Notes: generated from the sequence alone by a model not told the origin. A DNA stretch of 64,000 nt from Vulcanimicrobiota bacterium (GCA_027459645.1 DAIDHQ010000030.1:186001-250000), one strand, 5' to 3'. Positions 8,699-17,160 are shown, numbered from the stretch's first letter. Program-made: numbers and translations.

Positions 8699-9808
8699 GT
8701 GGATACGTTCGCGAAGGCCACGGTGGGCTGCGGAGCGCTCACGCTCGACCGAAGCTGGTATACCGATCCCTTCGTCTTTGCAGACGAGCGCAAGCGCATC
8801 TTCGAGCGCGATTGGATCTGCGTCGGACGCACCGACGCGATCCCCAACGCCGGCGACTATCTCTTGGCAAACGCCGCAAACGAATCGCTGATCGCCGTGC
8901 GTGGAAGCGACGGCGCCGTGCGTGCGTTCTATAACGTGTGCCGCCACCGTGGGACCCGCCTGTGCGAAGCTTCATCGGGGCATTTCAACGGATCGATTCA
9001 GTGTCCGTATCACGCGTGGACGTACGGTCTGGACGGCAATCTTCGCATCGCACGCAATATGTCGGACGTGCCGGGCTTCGACGTGACCGCTTATCCGCTG
9101 CGCGAAACGCGTCTTGCGCTTTGGGAAGGCTTCGTTTTTGTTTCGCTGGCCGAGGAGTCCCAGCCGTTCGAAGAAGCATTCGGACCGCTGCTGCATCGTT
9201 TCGACCGTTGGCAGATTGGTTCGTTGCGTACCGCAGCCTCGATAGACTACGAGGTTGAAGCGAACTGGAAGCTGATCGTGCAGAATTACTCCGAGTGCTA
9301 TCATTGCCCGCTCGTGCATCCGCAACTGGAGAAGCTCTCACCCTCGGATTCCGGCCGCAACGACTTGGACGAAGGACCGTTCCTTGGCGGTTATTCAGAA
9401 CTTCGCGGCGATGCAAGCCTCACGACGAGCGGGCAGAGACAACGCGCGCCGGTCGGCATGGTCAGTGGAGACGATCTGAGACGCGTGTACTACTACGCCA
9501 TCTTTCCGTCGATGCTCTTGAGCCTCCATCCCGACTACGTGATGGTGCACGAGCTGCGTCCGCTCTCGACCGGCAGCACGCAGATCCGCTGTTCTTGGCT
9601 CTTCGATCCCGACGCTATGGGCGCGCCCGATTTCGATCCGAGCGATGCGGTGGATTTTTGGGACATGACGAACCGCCAAGATTGGCACGTGAACGAATTA
9701 ACGCAAGCCGGAGTGCAATCGCGCTCGTATACACCAGGTCCCTATGCGAACGCGGAAGGATTGCTCGCCGCATTCGATCGCTATTATCTGAAACGGATGC
9801 AGCCGTGA
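8699..9808 (+). CDS. Rieske [2Fe-2S] aromatic-ring-hydroxylating oxygenase, alpha subunit
   Basis: CRHRGTRLCEASSGHFNGSIQCPYHAWTYGLDG Rieske CxH...CxxH; SECYHCPLVHPQL mononuclear Fe site; GTG start. Confidence 0.94.
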   Translation: MDTFAKATVGCGALTLDRSWYTDPFVFADERKRIFERDWICVGRTDAIPNAGDYLLANAANESLIAVRGSDGAVRAFYNVCRHRGTRLCEASSGHFNGSIQCPYHAWTYGLDGNLRIARNMSDVPGFDVTAYPLRETRLALWEGFVFVSLAEESQPFEEAFGPLLHRFDRWQIGSLRTAASIDYEVEANWKLIVQNYSECYHCPLVHPQLEKLSPSDSGRNDLDEGPFLGGYSELRGDASLTTSGQRQRAPVGMVSGDDLRRVYYYAIFPSMLLSLHPDYVMVHELRPLSTGSTQIRCSWLFDPDAMGAPDFDPSDAVDFWDMTNRQDWHVNELTQAGVQSRSYTPGPYANAEGLLAAFDRYYLKRMQP

Positions 9809-10245
9809 ACGTTCGCCGCGCAACCCCGGCGGATTTAGAAGCCCTGCTGCCGTTGGTGCACGGCTACCGCCGGTTTTACCGGCAAGAACACGATGCTCAG
9901 CGCGAGCGCGCGTTCATGGAAGCGCACCTGCGGGACGGAACGAGCGTCGTATACGTAGCCGAAGAAGACGGAACGCTCGTAGGGTTCGTGCAGCTCTTTC
10001 ACACCTTTAGCACGGTGTTTCTGGCGCCGGCACTAATCTTGGAAGACCTCTTCGTCGATCCTGGCGTTCGCGGTCGCGGCGTCGGCAGCGCGCTTATCGG
10101 CGCCGCGGAGGAGTACGCGCGAGCGATCGGCGCTGCGGTGATGTTTCTCGAAACGGCGGTCGACAACGTGCCGGCGCAGGCAGTCTACGAACGCAAGGGC
10201 TGGACGCGCGAGTCACAGTTCTATAAATACAACGCTCCGCTCTAG
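9805..10245 (+). CDS. GNAT family N-acetyltransferase
   Basis: MNVRRATPADLEALLPLV...LILEDLFVDPGVRGRGVGSALIGAAEEYAR...LETAVDNVPAQAVYERKGW; GTG start overlapping preceding TGA. Confidence 0.93.
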   Translation: MNVRRATPADLEALLPLVHGYRRFYRQEHDAQRERAFMEAHLRDGTSVVYVAEEDGTLVGFVQLFHTFSTVFLAPALILEDLFVDPGVRGRGVGSALIGAAEEYARAIGAAVMFLETAVDNVPAQAVYERKGWTRESQFYKYNAPL

Positions 10246-10284
10246 GCGGGAACATTCTACCCTCGTCGGGGCCTCTCTCTTACG

Positions 10285-10824
10285 ATGAACCAATTACTCT
10301 CATCCGCGCTCGCAGGCGATCCGGCTGCGCTCGAAGGCTTGATTCACGAGATTTGGCCGCGATGCTACCGTCTTGCGGCGGCGGTGATCGGGGACCGTGC
10401 GCTCGCCCAAGACGCGGCGCAAGAGTCGTGCGCCATCGTCTACGTCCGGTTACGCAGCTTGCGGGACCGCTCGGCTTTCGATGCATGGCTCTATCGCATC
10501 GTGATGCGCGAAGCAACTCGCGTACGCAGACGCATACCGGCGAACGTGCCGCTCTACGACGATGCGTCCTTCGCACCCGATGAAACGACGTCGATCGACG
10601 TGTGGCGCGCGCTCGCGCAGCTTCCGGAGGATCAACGCGATGCGGTGGTGCTCTTTTATTTTCACGATCTACGAACGGAAGATATTGCGGCCATCGTCGA
10701 CGTTCCGCATGCAACCGTGCGAACTCGCCTGATGCGTGCGCGCGAGCGCTTGCGCGCGTCGCTCGGCGACTACGCGAACGATCTTCACGTGCAGCAAGGA
10801 GAGGTACAACACTATGCCGTCTGA
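10285..10824 (+). CDS. ECF-type RNA polymerase sigma factor
   Basis: ALAQDAAQESCAIVYVRLRSLRD...FDAWLYRIVMREATRVRRR...LPEDQRDAVVLFYFHDLRTEDIAAIVDVPHATVRTRLMRARERLR. Confidence 0.9.
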   Translation: MNQLLSSALAGDPAALEGLIHEIWPRCYRLAAAVIGDRALAQDAAQESCAIVYVRLRSLRDRSAFDAWLYRIVMREATRVRRRIPANVPLYDDASFAPDETTSIDVWRALAQLPEDQRDAVVLFYFHDLRTEDIAAIVDVPHATVRTRLMRARERLRASLGDYANDLHVQQGEVQHYAV

Positions 10825-11863
10825 GTTTTCGAATGCCGGAAAGGCATCGCTACGTGCCATTGCGGTGCCGCCGCTCGTGATGAATGCCGTTCGCGCCCGA
10901 GCGCAGGAACGGCGTTCGCGTACGGGACTACGCCGCATCATCGTGGGCGCGACGCTTGCGATCGGCATCCTTGGTGCGGCAACGGTTGCCGTGGTCAAGA
11001 ATGCCGGCGTAGACCTTTGGGTGAGCGGCAATAAGGGTGCGTTCATGATGCATTCGCTCGAATGGATCCGCTCTCCGCAGGCATCGGAATTCCGCGCTGC
11101 CGTCGCAAACGCGACCTTCCCAGTGGTATATCCCGTCGGTTTGCCGGCTGGAGCGAAACTCGTGGACATGCAGGTTGCGCCGCAAGGTGCTCCGTCGACC
11201 GTCATGCTCGCTTATCGAGGCCCGGGCGAATTTCACGCCGATTTCATCCTGGCAAATCCCAAAATCGTGAATGCAGCCAAGTTCGGTCCCGGCGGCGCTC
11301 AACCGCACTTCGGTCACATCGACACGTGGCGCGTCGGTGACGAGGTCGTCGTCGTGCCAAAAGGTCTGCTGAGTGCTGCTGCAATCGATCGCATCGAGAG
11401 CGCCATGCGGAAGACGTCGCCGGCCGCAAGCGCTGCCGATGCGCAGAGCCGTCTGCTGCCGTTCATCGTCCTGGGCGGTATCGACCGCGTGGTAACTGCC
11501 GCGCGTTATGCTCCATCCACGGGGTCGAGCGTGCTTATAGAGGATTCGCAGGTGCGTTCGCTTCCCCGGCGCATCGCGGCGCGCGATCCGTTCGTCGACA
11601 ACCGCGTTCAGTCACTCTCCGGGTTCATCTACGAGAAAGGAAAACTCTCCGGTGCTCGTTCTAAACCGGTGCCCGGCGTCTCCTCGAAAAAGGTGGTCAT
11701 CAATCTCGACGGCATGAAAGCCATCGAATCCGCGCTGCGAGCACACGGAATGCTGCAATGCCGGTGTGACGTGCTCTTCCACCGCGGTGCGGCAGCATAT
11801 ACGATCTGGGCCCTTCCGCTCGGTCACGGCGCCGTGAGCAAGTACGTCGTGCCTGCGACCTAA
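10814..11863 (+). CDS. Putative membrane-anchored anti-sigma / DUF4367-like protein, coupled to ECF sigma
   Basis: N-terminal cytoplasmic segment, single TM (RRIIVGATLAIGILGAATVAVV), large extracytoplasmic domain; overlaps sigma gene. Confidence 0.6.
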   Translation: MPSEFSNAGKASLRAIAVPPLVMNAVRARAQERRSRTGLRRIIVGATLAIGILGAATVAVVKNAGVDLWVSGNKGAFMMHSLEWIRSPQASEFRAAVANATFPVVYPVGLPAGAKLVDMQVAPQGAPSTVMLAYRGPGEFHADFILANPKIVNAAKFGPGGAQPHFGHIDTWRVGDEVVVVPKGLLSAAAIDRIESAMRKTSPAASAADAQSRLLPFIVLGGIDRVVTAARYAPSTGSSVLIEDSQVRSLPRRIAARDPFVDNRVQSLSGFIYEKGKLSGARSKPVPGVSSKKVVINLDGMKAIESALRAHGMLQCRCDVLFHRGAAAYTIWALPLGHGAVSKYVVPAT

Positions 11864-11942
11864 GACGGTTCGGGCGCCCTTGCGAGGACTCGCGGCCTTT
11901 GGTATCGTACCGAGGTTAGCCGCCGCCGTTGCGGAGGCTCGC

Positions 11943-12005
11943 GGCACCTGGATGGTGCCGGGAGATTCCGAGCACACGACGTGCGGTCGCACCGAAAGGT
12001 GCGAC
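11943..12005 (+). other. Two hairpins upstream of tRNA-Tyr, second capped by GAAA tetraloop
   Basis: GGCACC-TGGAT-GGTGCC (11943-11959) and GTCGCACC-GAAA-GGTGCGAC (11986-12005). Confidence 0.5.
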
Positions 12006-12012
12006 GGGATCC

Positions 12013-12100
12013 GGGTAGGTGGTCGAGTGGTTAAAGGCACCGGACTGTAAATTCGGCGCGCGAAAGCGCTACGCTGGTTCGAATCCAGCCCTGCCCACCA
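12013..12100 (+). tRNA. tRNA-Tyr (anticodon GTA), CCA encoded
   Basis: GGGTAGG...CCGGACTGTAAATTCGG...long variable arm...CCTGCCCACCA cloverleaf. Confidence 0.97.
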
Positions 12101-12131
12101 TTTCGGGGGTCGCATTGCGGCCCCCATTCAC

Positions 12132-12205
12132 GCGGGCGTTGCATAGTGGTAGTGCCTCTGCCTTCCAAGCAGATAGCGCGAGTTCGATTCTCGCCGCCCG
12201 CTCCA
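12132..12205 (+). tRNA. tRNA-Gly (anticodon TCC), CCA encoded
   Basis: GCGGGCG...TCTGCCTTCCAAGCAGA...CGCCCGCTCCA cloverleaf. Confidence 0.97.
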
Positions 12206-12251
12206 ACGATGCTGCCAGACGTATGGCACGATCGCTCGGTACGCTTGTTTC

Positions 12252-12722
12252 ATGAAGCGGAACACGAAGCTGGTCGGCGATATCTCCGAAGCAAACGTCA
12301 TGGCGGCTCTTCTGGAGGCCGGGTACTCGATAGCGGTACCGTTCGGCGAAAATCAGCGCTACGACCTCATCGCCGAACGGGACGGAATGTTTCTGCGCGT
12401 GCAAGTAAAGACTGGCAGACTTCGAAACGGCGTGATCCTTTTCAATGGTTATAGTTCGCACAGCCATCGGAAAGGAGTGTCCTGTCGGCGATACGCCGGC
12501 GATGTCGATCTTTTCGGCATCTACTGCCGGCAGAACGAGACAGTCTATCTCGTCCCCATCGCCGACGTTCGCTTGAAAGGATCGCTTCGAGTGGTGCCGA
12601 CCGCGAACGCTCAGCGGGAGAAGATTCGATGGGCGGACCAGTATCGGGTCGGAGCGGCTTCCTCGAAGGCAGTAGGGCCCGAGGGCGCAGGTGGAGTATC
12701 GTTGTTCGGTTCGCCGCCGTAG
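12252..12722 (+). CDS. PD-(D/E)XK endonuclease resembling group I intron-type homing nucleases (I-Ssp6803I-like); stop codon lies inside tRNA-Thr(GGT)
   Basis: TKLVGDISEANVMAALLEAGYSIAVPFGENQRYDLIAERDGMFLRVQVKTGRLRNGVILF: GDxxE...RYDLI...QVKTG core; TAG stop = tRNA nt 8-10. Confidence 0.8.
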   Translation: MKRNTKLVGDISEANVMAALLEAGYSIAVPFGENQRYDLIAERDGMFLRVQVKTGRLRNGVILFNGYSSHSHRKGVSCRRYAGDVDLFGIYCRQNETVYLVPIADVRLKGSLRVVPTANAQREKIRWADQYRVGAASSKAVGPEGAGGVSLFGSPP

Positions 12723-12787
12723 CTTAGTGGTAAAGCATCACTTTGGTAAAGTGAAGAGCACCAGTTCAATCCTGGTCGGCGGCTCCA
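12713..12787 (+). tRNA. tRNA-Thr (anticodon GGT), CCA encoded
   Basis: GCCGCCGTAGCTTAGTGGTAAAGCATCACTTTGGTAAAGTGAAGAGCACCAGTTCAATCCTGGTCGGCGGCTCCA cloverleaf. Confidence 0.97.
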
Positions 12788-12795
12788 GAATAGTC

Positions 12796-12826
12796 AAAGA
12801 GCCCCGCGTTTTCGCGGGGCTCTTTG
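12796..12826 (+). terminator. Strong (bidirectional-capable) terminator after tRNA-Thr
   Basis: AAAGAGCCCCGCG-TTTT-CGCGGGGCTCTTT. Confidence 0.85.
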
Positions 12827-12844
12827 TATTTTGCGGCGTGCGCG

Positions 12845-13249
12845 CTAGCCTTCGATGTGCGCGTCGTTCGCGGTAAAGCGCATCCGTTTGTTGCCGGGAC
12901 CGAAAAGCGTCCCGGTGATGACGCCGTCGTGTATTCTTCCGGTCAAGCGAGAATTGCCCGCGCGGCCGAAGTCGATCCAGACGCGGCTTCCGTCGATCCC
13001 GCCAGTTACGGCGACGAAGTCGTTGTTGTCGGCGGGACGGTAGTATCCGGTGATGATTCCCTCTTTCGAGGTACGGATCTGCAAGCGGCCGGTATACGGT
13101 ACCGCAAAGCCGGCAACCGGCTGAATGTCGGTGGAATACACGACCGTTTTGTTGGTATGGATCTCGGCTGCGAATGCATACGCCGGTACGGCAGACGCAA
13201 GCACGATCGCGGCGACGATCCGCTGGTAAGAGCTCAGAATATGCTTCAC
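12845..13249 (-). CDS. Secreted hypothetical protein
   Basis: GTG start; (V)KHILSSYQRIVAAIVLASAVPAYAFAAEIHT signal peptide. Confidence 0.6.
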   Translation of the reverse strand: MKHILSSYQRIVAAIVLASAVPAYAFAAEIHTNKTVVYSTDIQPVAGFAVPYTGRLQIRTSKEGIITGYYRPADNNDFVAVTGGIDGSRVWIDFGRAGNSRLTGRIHDGVITGTLFGPGNKRMRFTANDAHIEG

Positions 13250-13360
13250 ATTGTGTATAACGCTCGGACCCGGTGATCTGTTTCGTGCCCCGGAAGTCCC
13301 AATCGGCGCGCGGACACCTAGCCCTGGTTGTAAGTTCGATATTCCCATAGCATCCGCAGT

Positions 13361-14143
13361 ATGCCAAATTCCGTACTTCGTTTGAACGTTGCGGCCGCTG
13401 CAGCCGCGCTATCACTGGCTGCATGCGGCGGCGGTGGAGCAGGCGGCGGCACAACGCCGGGCGCTCCGATGCCGCAACCCAGTGCGAGCGCGCCGGTTCC
13501 ATCTCCCACGCCGACGCCGCCGGTTGCGGGGTCGAACACCATCGAAACGTCGCAGGGGGCGACGATCGGGCAGCCGGGCGGGTTTACGCCGATGCTGGGA
13601 AATACGGCGAGCGGCGGAACCGGGCAGCCGGTCGACGGAACGACGTGCGACACGCAAATGTCGGACAACTACCACGTCCACGTATATTTGGGCGTGATCG
13701 CGAATGGCCAGCAGATGGCCTTACCCGCGGGCGCCGGAATGGTCAACCCGCAACCGCCAGTGAACGGCTTTGTGAATCTCGCGACGTGCTTCTATCATCT
13801 GCATACGCATGATTCCAGCGGCATCGTGCACATCGAAGATCCCGATCCGCAAAATCTCCCGGTGACGCAGTCGCTGTACACGTTGAAAACGTTTCTCGAC
13901 ATTTGGGGCGTCACCGCCGACGCCAATCATTTCGGCCCATTCCAAGGACCCGTCGAGGTTTTTACCTCCGGGCAAACCTACCAGGGCAACAGCAACGGCA
14001 GCACGGTTAACGCGTCGTCCTACACGTACTACGGCGACGATCCCACGAACATTCCGCTCTACTCGCACGAAGTAATTTGGGTGGAAGTCGGCCCGACGTA
14101 TCCGACTTCGCTGCCGAGCGTGCATTTCTACATGCCGCAATAA
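13361..14143 (+). CDS. Putative lipoprotein with conserved His-rich HVHVYLG/HLHTHDSSGIVHIE segment
   Basis: Lipobox LSLAAC, Gly/Pro-rich linker, then globular domain. Confidence 0.75.
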   Translation: MPNSVLRLNVAAAAAALSLAACGGGGAGGGTTPGAPMPQPSASAPVPSPTPTPPVAGSNTIETSQGATIGQPGGFTPMLGNTASGGTGQPVDGTTCDTQMSDNYHVHVYLGVIANGQQMALPAGAGMVNPQPPVNGFVNLATCFYHLHTHDSSGIVHIEDPDPQNLPVTQSLYTLKTFLDIWGVTADANHFGPFQGPVEVFTSGQTYQGNSNGSTVNASSYTYYGDDPTNIPLYSHEVIWVEVGPTYPTSLPSVHFYMPQ

Positions 14144-14146
14144 CGC

Positions 14147-14185
14147 AAGAGCGCTCGATGCCTTGCTTCGGCATCGAGCGCTCTT
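14147..14185. terminator. Bidirectional terminator hairpin between convergent genes
   Basis: AAGAGCGCTCGATGCC-TTGCTTC-GGCATCGAGCGCTCTT. Confidence 0.75.
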
Positions 14186-14195
14186 CGTTCATCCT

Positions 14196-14498
14196 TCAGC
14201 GAATCGTGGTGCGGTCGCTGCCGCCGCGCAGGCCGAAGAGCCCAATAAGACCGATCAATCCAAGCCAACCCCAGGCGCCATACCCGCCGCTCGTTCCGGT
14301 CGTCGTCGTGTCCGTCGTCGAACCGGTCGTACTCGTGCCGGTACCCGTACCCGTCGTTCCCGTGTCGGTGCCCGGCGACGCCGTCGTAGTAGCGCCGGCC
14401 GGCGACGTGGCGGTCGCCTGTGCCGATGCGTGAAGCGGGACGAATGTCGCGGCAAGCGCGAAGATCGTCGCGGAAGCGATTTTCGAAAAACCTCTCAT
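14196..14498 (-). CDS. Small secreted Thr/Gly-rich protein with WGxxGxxG-type C-terminal anchor
   Basis: Signal peptide; TDTGTTGTGTGTSTTGSTTDTTTTGTSGG; C-term YGAWGWLGLIGLIGLFGLRGG. Confidence 0.65.
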   Translation of the reverse strand: MRGFSKIASATIFALAATFVPLHASAQATATSPAGATTTASPGTDTGTTGTGTGTSTTGSTTDTTTTGTSGGYGAWGWLGLIGLIGLFGLRGGSDRTTIR

Positions 14499-14536
14499 AG
14501 CATCTCCCCGTGTGTGTTGCTAGAGAGGTTCTACCC

Positions 14537-15424
14537 TCAACCGTTACGCTTGAGAATCTCCACGACTTCAGCGATCACTCGGTCGGCATCTTGCGGCGCG
14601 ACCTGCACGGTTCCCGCGCCAACGTGGCCGCCGCCGCCATAGGCGGCAAGCATGTCGCCGATCGACGTGTTGCAGTCTCGCTTGAGAATGCTGTGACCGA
14701 CTTGGATCGACGTGAATTCACCGTTGCGGCCGTCGGCGATGCGGATCGACACGTTTGCTGCCGGAAAGAGATCGTAGATGATGAAGCGATTGCCGCTGGG
14801 AAGATCTTTCAGACCGCGAACGTCGGTTAATACCACATTACCGTCTTCGCGTGAGGTCGCTTTGAGGTGTTCCCGGAACGCTCGTTCCTCGGCTTTAAGG
14901 CGTTCGACGTGTTTGGCGACCTGCGGATCGTTCAAAATCTGATCGACGGTGCGTTCTTTGGCCAACTGCATGAGATGGCGGAAGTAATCTTTGAAGGCTC
15001 CCAGGCCGCTACGGGGATCGAGCGTATACCCGACGAGAATCCATCCTTGCGGATCGTTGATGTCATCGCGCGTGAGCAACGCAGCGTCGAGCTTGTCCGT
15101 CGCTTCGAGCAATTCCGCATAGCGCGCGAAACGATCGGATTTATAGTGATGGGCGATGACGCGCGCCGCACTGGGCGCGATCTCGAAACCGCCCTTCATC
15201 TCCGGATTCCACGCCGCGTCGGCTTGGCTCGCGTGGTGGTCGAACCAAAGCGCGGCGCGCGAGTCGTAAGGAAGATTGGCGAGGATGTCGTTCGCCGTCA
15301 CCGCAACCTTGCCGTCCTGCACGTCTTTGGGGTGAGCGAAATCGACTTCGTCGATCGCTTCGACCTCTTGGAGTAAAATCGCGGACGTCAAACCGTCAAG
15401 ATCCGCGCGTGTAATCAAACGCAT
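14537..15424 (-). CDS. DHH-family phosphoesterase
   Basis: LITRADLDGLTSAILL...LWFDHHAS...GGGGHVGAGTVQV motifs; start at Met 15424. Confidence 0.8.
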   Translation of the reverse strand: MRLITRADLDGLTSAILLQEVEAIDEVDFAHPKDVQDGKVAVTANDILANLPYDSRAALWFDHHASQADAAWNPEMKGGFEIAPSAARVIAHHYKSDRFARYAELLEATDKLDAALLTRDDINDPQGWILVGYTLDPRSGLGAFKDYFRHLMQLAKERTVDQILNDPQVAKHVERLKAEERAFREHLKATSREDGNVVLTDVRGLKDLPSGNRFIIYDLFPAANVSIRIADGRNGEFTSIQVGHSILKRDCNTSIGDMLAAYGGGGHVGAGTVQVAPQDADRVIAEVVEILKRNG

Positions 15425-15520
15425 CGTCTGGGGTCCTCCGAAGGCGCCTCTTCGATGAAGCGAGGGGGCGCTCCCACGCGGCCGCATCCGGCCGCCCTCC
15501 GCTGGCGTTGGTATGAGCGT

Positions 15521-15925
15521 ATGAACGACAATACGCTACGAAAGAGCGAAGCCGAATGGCTCGCAGAACTGGGTCCGGAACGCTATCGGATTCTCCGCCA
15601 AGCCGGAACGGAGCGCCCATTTACCGGGTCGCTGCTGGACGTCCGGGAGGACGGCACCTACGTTTGCGGCGCCTGCGGAAACGAACTCTTTACCGCCGAT
15701 GCAAAGTTCGAATCACACTGTGGGTGGCCGTCCTTCACGCAGCCGGAGGAGCAGAAGAACGTGCGGCTACTCGAGGACCGAAGCCACGGCATGCTGCGCA
15801 CGGAAGTACGCTGCGCCCGCTGCGATTCGCACCTCGGGCACGTTTTCGACGATGGCCCCGGTCCGTTGGGAACGCGTTACTGCATCAACTCGCTCTCGCT
15901 GAATTTCCGGCCGAAGTCGCCGTAG
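15521..15925 (+). CDS. msrB: Peptide-methionine (R)-S-oxide reductase
   Basis: ERPFTGSLLDVREDGTYVCGACGNELFTADAKFESHCGWPSF...RCARCDSHLGHVFDDGPGPLGTRYCINSLSLNF. Confidence 0.96.
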   Translation: MNDNTLRKSEAEWLAELGPERYRILRQAGTERPFTGSLLDVREDGTYVCGACGNELFTADAKFESHCGWPSFTQPEEQKNVRLLEDRSHGMLRTEVRCARCDSHLGHVFDDGPGPLGTRYCINSLSLNFRPKSP

Positions 15926-16502
15926 TTTCGTGAAAGGCGCGGGCCGTAGAATTCCACGCGTTCGAAATCTCTTGACGGCTGCGGTCGACGGCAGCCGTAT
16001 CGACCTCGACGCCAGGCGTCACGTTCAACTCGCGAAGCACGATCGAAGGAATGCAGTCCCCGATTCGCATGATCGCGTTCGCGTAATCGGTCAAGTGGCG
16101 CTGGGCGAGGCCGGCAACGTCGTCGTCGGACATGCCGACCGCCGTCGCGAGCAACTCAGAATAGCTCGCGCAGCACAGGGCGAGCGCCGTATAGTCGTCG
16201 CGAAGCGCCTTCGAAACTTTGGTCTTACGCACTTTGTCGATCGCGCCCGCGACGACGCCTTCGATTTCGGTGACGGCGCTCTTGATCGGCGAGGTTTCTT
16301 GGCCGCCCAAGCGGTCGAGCTGCACTTTGAGCGCGTCGGCGTGCATTTCGGAGAGCGCCGCCAGGCGATTCACGACGCTTGCGGCATCGACGTATTCCTG
16401 CACGTCGGCATCGTTGCGCTGCGTCTCGAAAGGGATGCGAACGTGGCGCTCCACGGCCAACATATCGCTCACGTAGGTTGCAAGGCTGTGCTGATCGGAC
16501 AT
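15885..16502 (-). CDS. Hypothetical helical protein, possibly ferritin-like
   Basis: MSDQHSLATYVSDMLAVERHVRIPFETQRNDADV...; overlaps 3' end of msrB antisense. Confidence 0.6.
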   Translation of the reverse strand: MSDQHSLATYVSDMLAVERHVRIPFETQRNDADVQEYVDAASVVNRLAALSEMHADALKVQLDRLGGQETSPIKSAVTEIEGVVAGAIDKVRKTKVSKALRDDYTALALCCASYSELLATAVGMSDDDVAGLAQRHLTDYANAIMRIGDCIPSIVLRELNVTPGVEVDTAAVDRSRQEISNAWNSTARAFHETTATSAGNSARAS

Positions 16503-16512
16503 GAAGACCTCT

Positions 16513-17052
16513 CTAATCTTGAAGCGTGCGTCGTAGCTGCATCGGGTCGTACCCAAAGGAGGGCAGCCGGCTGCAGATCGACGCAAAGGCGTGTTCGTCG
16601 ATCTGCGGCGTGCGGGAAAGAATCCAAAGAAAGCGACGCTTCGGTTCGCCAACTACGGCATACGAATAATCGCCGGCAAGGTCTACGATCCAATAATCTC
16701 CGCGCGCGAGCGGGCCGAACGAGACGCGAAGTTTTGCGTTCGTTTCCGGATCGCTCACCGTCGCCCAGCCTTCGATCGCGCGAAGCTTGCCGCGGCTCGT
16801 CACGCAGGAATTGACGACGCGCACGCGTTTGCCGCGCAACGTATAATTCGCGGTAGCATTTTTTGCGCAATCGCCTTCGAACGGCGTAGGATAACGAGCG
16901 ATTTCGAACCAACGCCCCTCGTATCGCGCGAGATCGACGTACGGAACCGTGTCGAGCGAGCGTCTTCGATGACGCATCCGTTTTATTCCGATGCCGGTTG
17001 CCAGGCCGACGAACAAGCCGGCGCTTGCGCTAAGCCAACGCGCATTTTCCAT
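16513..17052 (-). CDS. Lipocalin family protein (Blc-like)
   Basis: VDLARYEGRWFEIARYPTPFEGDCAKNATANYTLRGKRVRVVNSC...YWIVDLAGDYSYAVVGEPKRRFLWILSRTP. Confidence 0.92.
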   Translation of the reverse strand: MENARWLSASAGLFVGLATGIGIKRMRHRRRSLDTVPYVDLARYEGRWFEIARYPTPFEGDCAKNATANYTLRGKRVRVVNSCVTSRGKLRAIEGWATVSDPETNAKLRVSFGPLARGDYWIVDLAGDYSYAVVGEPKRRFLWILSRTPQIDEHAFASICSRLPSFGYDPMQLRRTLQD

Positions 17053-17160
17053 ATGCGCGGTGTACCCAACAATTGTCGTCCTTCGAACGAACTGCGTACG
17101 CCTTCCGGCGTTCGCTTGCTACAATTGCACGAGAGTCCAGATCGTAAGGAGGCTCGGGAT

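Noticed and set aside
10247-10264. GGGAAC...CGTC resembling an ECF promoter before the ECF sigma gene
   Set aside because: Spacing between GGAAC and CGTC is about 10 nt, not the usual ~16
11612-12127. 171-aa - ORF with GLDSNQRSAFARRIYSPVPLTTRPPT
   Set aside because: Antisense tRNA-Tyr translation
12013-12787. Group I intron in the tRNA genes next to the PD-(D/E)XK ORF
   Set aside because: All three tRNAs fold as contiguous cloverleaves; no interruption seen
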